Source: Pseudomonas sp. CC6-YY-74 (lineage in GTDB: Bacteria; Pseudomonadota; Gammaproteobacteria; Pseudomonadales; Pseudomonadaceae). From it: DNA of 64,000 nt. Under the pieces are notes generated by a model. It was not told the origin of the DNA and made no database searches. It saw only the letters and a program-made list of their open reading frames with translations. Position numbers and translations under genes: made by a program. Shown here one piece after another: positions 62,845 to 64,000 of the stretch; within the stretch, counting starts at the first letter, position 1, and every line of letters begins with the position of its first letter. Location of the stretch: positions 4,440,001 to 4,504,000 of the forward strand of contig NZ_CP019947.1 of NCBI RefSeq assembly GCF_002025205.1. Reading direction: 5' to 3'.

Positions 62845-64000
62845 ATGGCCCTGTTTCGTGAACTCGACTATGGCACCCCCGCCCGTACCGGCGCCCCGGT
62901 AACGGTGGAAATCGACGGTCAGGCGATCACCGTGCCGGCCGGCACCTCGCTGATGCGCGCGGCCCAGGAGGCCGGCATCGCCGTGCCCAAGTTGTGCGCC
63001 AGCGACAGCCTGGAAGCCTTCGGCTCGTGCCGCCTGTGTGTGGTGGAAATCGAAGGCCGCCGCGGCTTCCCGGCGTCCTGCACCACCCCGGTGGAAACCG
63101 GCATGAAGGTGCGCACGCAGAGCCCGAAATTGGCCGATCTGCGCCGTGGCACCATGGAGCTGTACATCTCCGATCACCCGCTGGACTGCCTGACCTGCTC
63201 GGCCAACGGCAACTGCGAGCTGCAGGATATGGCTGGTGTGGTCGGCCTGCGCGAGGTGCGCTACGACCCGGTGAAGACCCACCTGGCCGAGACCAAGGAC
63301 GAGTCCAACCCCTATTTCAGCTTCGACCCGGCCAAGTGCATCGTCTGCAATCGTTGCGTGCGTGCCTGCGAAGAAGTGCAGGGCACCTTCGCCCTGACCA
63401 TCACCGGGCGTGGCTTCGATTCGCAGGTCAGCGCCGGGCAGAACGAAGACTTCCTCGATTCCGAGTGTGTGTCCTGCGGCGCCTGCGTGCAGGCCTGCCC
63501 GACTGCCACCTTGATGGAAAAGTCGGTGATCGAGATGGGCCAGGCTGAACGCAGCGTGACCACCACCTGCGCCTATTGCGGTGTCGGCTGCTCGTTCAAG
63601 GCCGAGATCAAGGGTAATGAAGTGGTGCGCATGGTGCCGAACAAGGACGGCCACGCCAACCACGGTCACTCCTGCGTCAAGGGCCGCTTCGCCTGGGGCT
63701 ACGCCACCCACCCGGATCGCATTGCCGCGCCGATGATCCGCGACAGCATTGACCAGCCTTGGCGCACGGTCGATTGGGACGAGGCGATCAGCTACACCGC
63801 CAAGCGCTTCAAGGACATCCAGGCGCAGTACGGCCGCGACTCGGTCGGCGGCCTGACCTCCTCACGCTGCACCAACGAAGAAGCCTATCTGGTCCAGAAG
63901 CTGGTGCGCGCCGCCTTCGGCAACAACAACGTCGACACCTGCGCACGGGTTTGCCATTCGCCGACCGGTTACGGCCTCAAGGTCACCCTCGGCGAATCCG
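62845..64000 (+). CDS. fdsA: NAD-dependent formate dehydrogenase, alpha subunit (3' end outside window)
   Basis: The first 385 residues of the catalytic subunit are present. Order: an N-terminal [2Fe-2S] domain (CASDSLEAFGSCRLC), a His-ligated cluster segment (DHPLDCLTCSANGNCELQ), a two-cluster ferredoxin domain (CIVCNRCVRACEE and CVSCGACVQACPTATL), and the start of the molybdopterin domain with its [4Fe-4S] cysteines (CAYCGVGCSF near residue 235). The active-site residue is cysteine, in ARVCHSPTGYGLK near residue 373, not selenocysteine. GGAGACACCGAC precedes the ATG. The window ends within the molybdenum domain. Confidence 0.94.
   Translation, partial: MALFRELDYGTPARTGAPVTVEIDGQAITVPAGTSLMRAAQEAGIAVPKLCASDSLEAFGSCRLCVVEIEGRRGFPASCTTPVETGMKVRTQSPKLADLRRGTMELYISDHPLDCLTCSANGNCELQDMAGVVGLREVRYDPVKTHLAETKDESNPYFSFDPAKCIVCNRCVRACEEVQGTFALTITGRGFDSQVSAGQNEDFLDSECVSCGACVQACPTATLMEKSVIEMGQAERSVTTTCAYCGVGCSFKAEIKGNEVVRMVPNKDGHANHGHSCVKGRFAWGYATHPDRIAAPMIRDSIDQPWRTVDWDEAISYTAKRFKDIQAQYGRDSVGGLTSSRCTNEEAYLVQKLVRAAFGNNNVDTCARVCHSPTGYGLKVTLGES

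Noticed and set aside
60967..63711. Long minus-strand open frame of 914 codons opposite fdsB and fdsA
   Set aside because: It is a GC-rich antisense shadow of well-supported fds genes, dominated by His, Gly, Ala and Arg runs, with no domain.

Overview
The window is GC-rich, gene-dense chromosomal DNA that reads as a Pseudomonas species. The order tkt-epd-pgk-fba, the hslO-pckA pair, the DUF2789 protein, a YccS-type membrane protein and the NfeD/slipin pair are all typical of that genus. No rRNA, tRNA, CRISPR array or intact insertion sequence was recognised. The window opens inside transketolase and closes inside the catalytic subunit of an NAD-linked formate dehydrogenase.

Layout. Positions 1-5,000 carry central carbon genes (tkt 3' end, epd, pgk, class II fba) closed by a strong terminator. 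Positions 5,000-24,000 hold mostly core genes: a small Cys/His protein, a PL7 alginate lyase, a YgjP-like metallopeptidase, a GreA/GreB-like factor, an HDOD protein, a FUSC/YccS membrane protein, NfeD plus slipin, a cysteine synthase-glutaredoxin fusion, alanine dehydrogenase, a PAP2 phosphatase, Hsp33, PEP carboxykinase and a RecQ helicase. Positions 24,000-29,300 hold a divergent LysR regulator facing a tightly overlapping operon for a three-part FAD/[2Fe-2S] amine or opine oxidase, a RidA protein and a basic amino acid/opine-type binding protein.

Positions 29,700-42,100 look accessory. They contain a 1.4-kb degenerate stretch with repeats and a gene remnant, then a set of membrane and stress genes (HPF-like protein, YihY, NhaA, DUF2254, DUF302, DUF3147). 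Next is a metal cassette: a CsoR/InrS-like repressor with a His-rich N terminus, a G/C-tract palindromic operator, a His-rich exported protein, a HupE/UreJ permease, a membrane-anchored protein and a tiny His-containing lipoprotein.

Positions 42,400-64,000 carry a flavin monooxygenase, a LysR remnant, a PotD/NspS-like binding protein transcribed with a GGDEF-EAL receptor (arranged like Vibrio NspS-MbaA), an Fe-alcohol dehydrogenase, a thioesterase, an MFS protein, an ACP-acyl-AMP ligase-acyltransferase megaprotein and two glycine-zipper paralogues with basic/His tails. They end with a SoxCD-like sulfite dehydrogenase pair with a divergent ArsR repressor and perfect palindromic operator, and fdsGBA-type formate dehydrogenase genes with a divergent HTH-binding-protein regulator.

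A cross-cutting observation: six reading-frame breaks in four otherwise well-preserved genes are all single-base losses, and each can be repaired by adding one G or C to an existing G/C run. This suggests consensus undercalls rather than real gene decay, although those genes are typed as pseudogenes here because the given sequence does not encode them intact. A seventh break, in the small lipoprotein, goes the other way.
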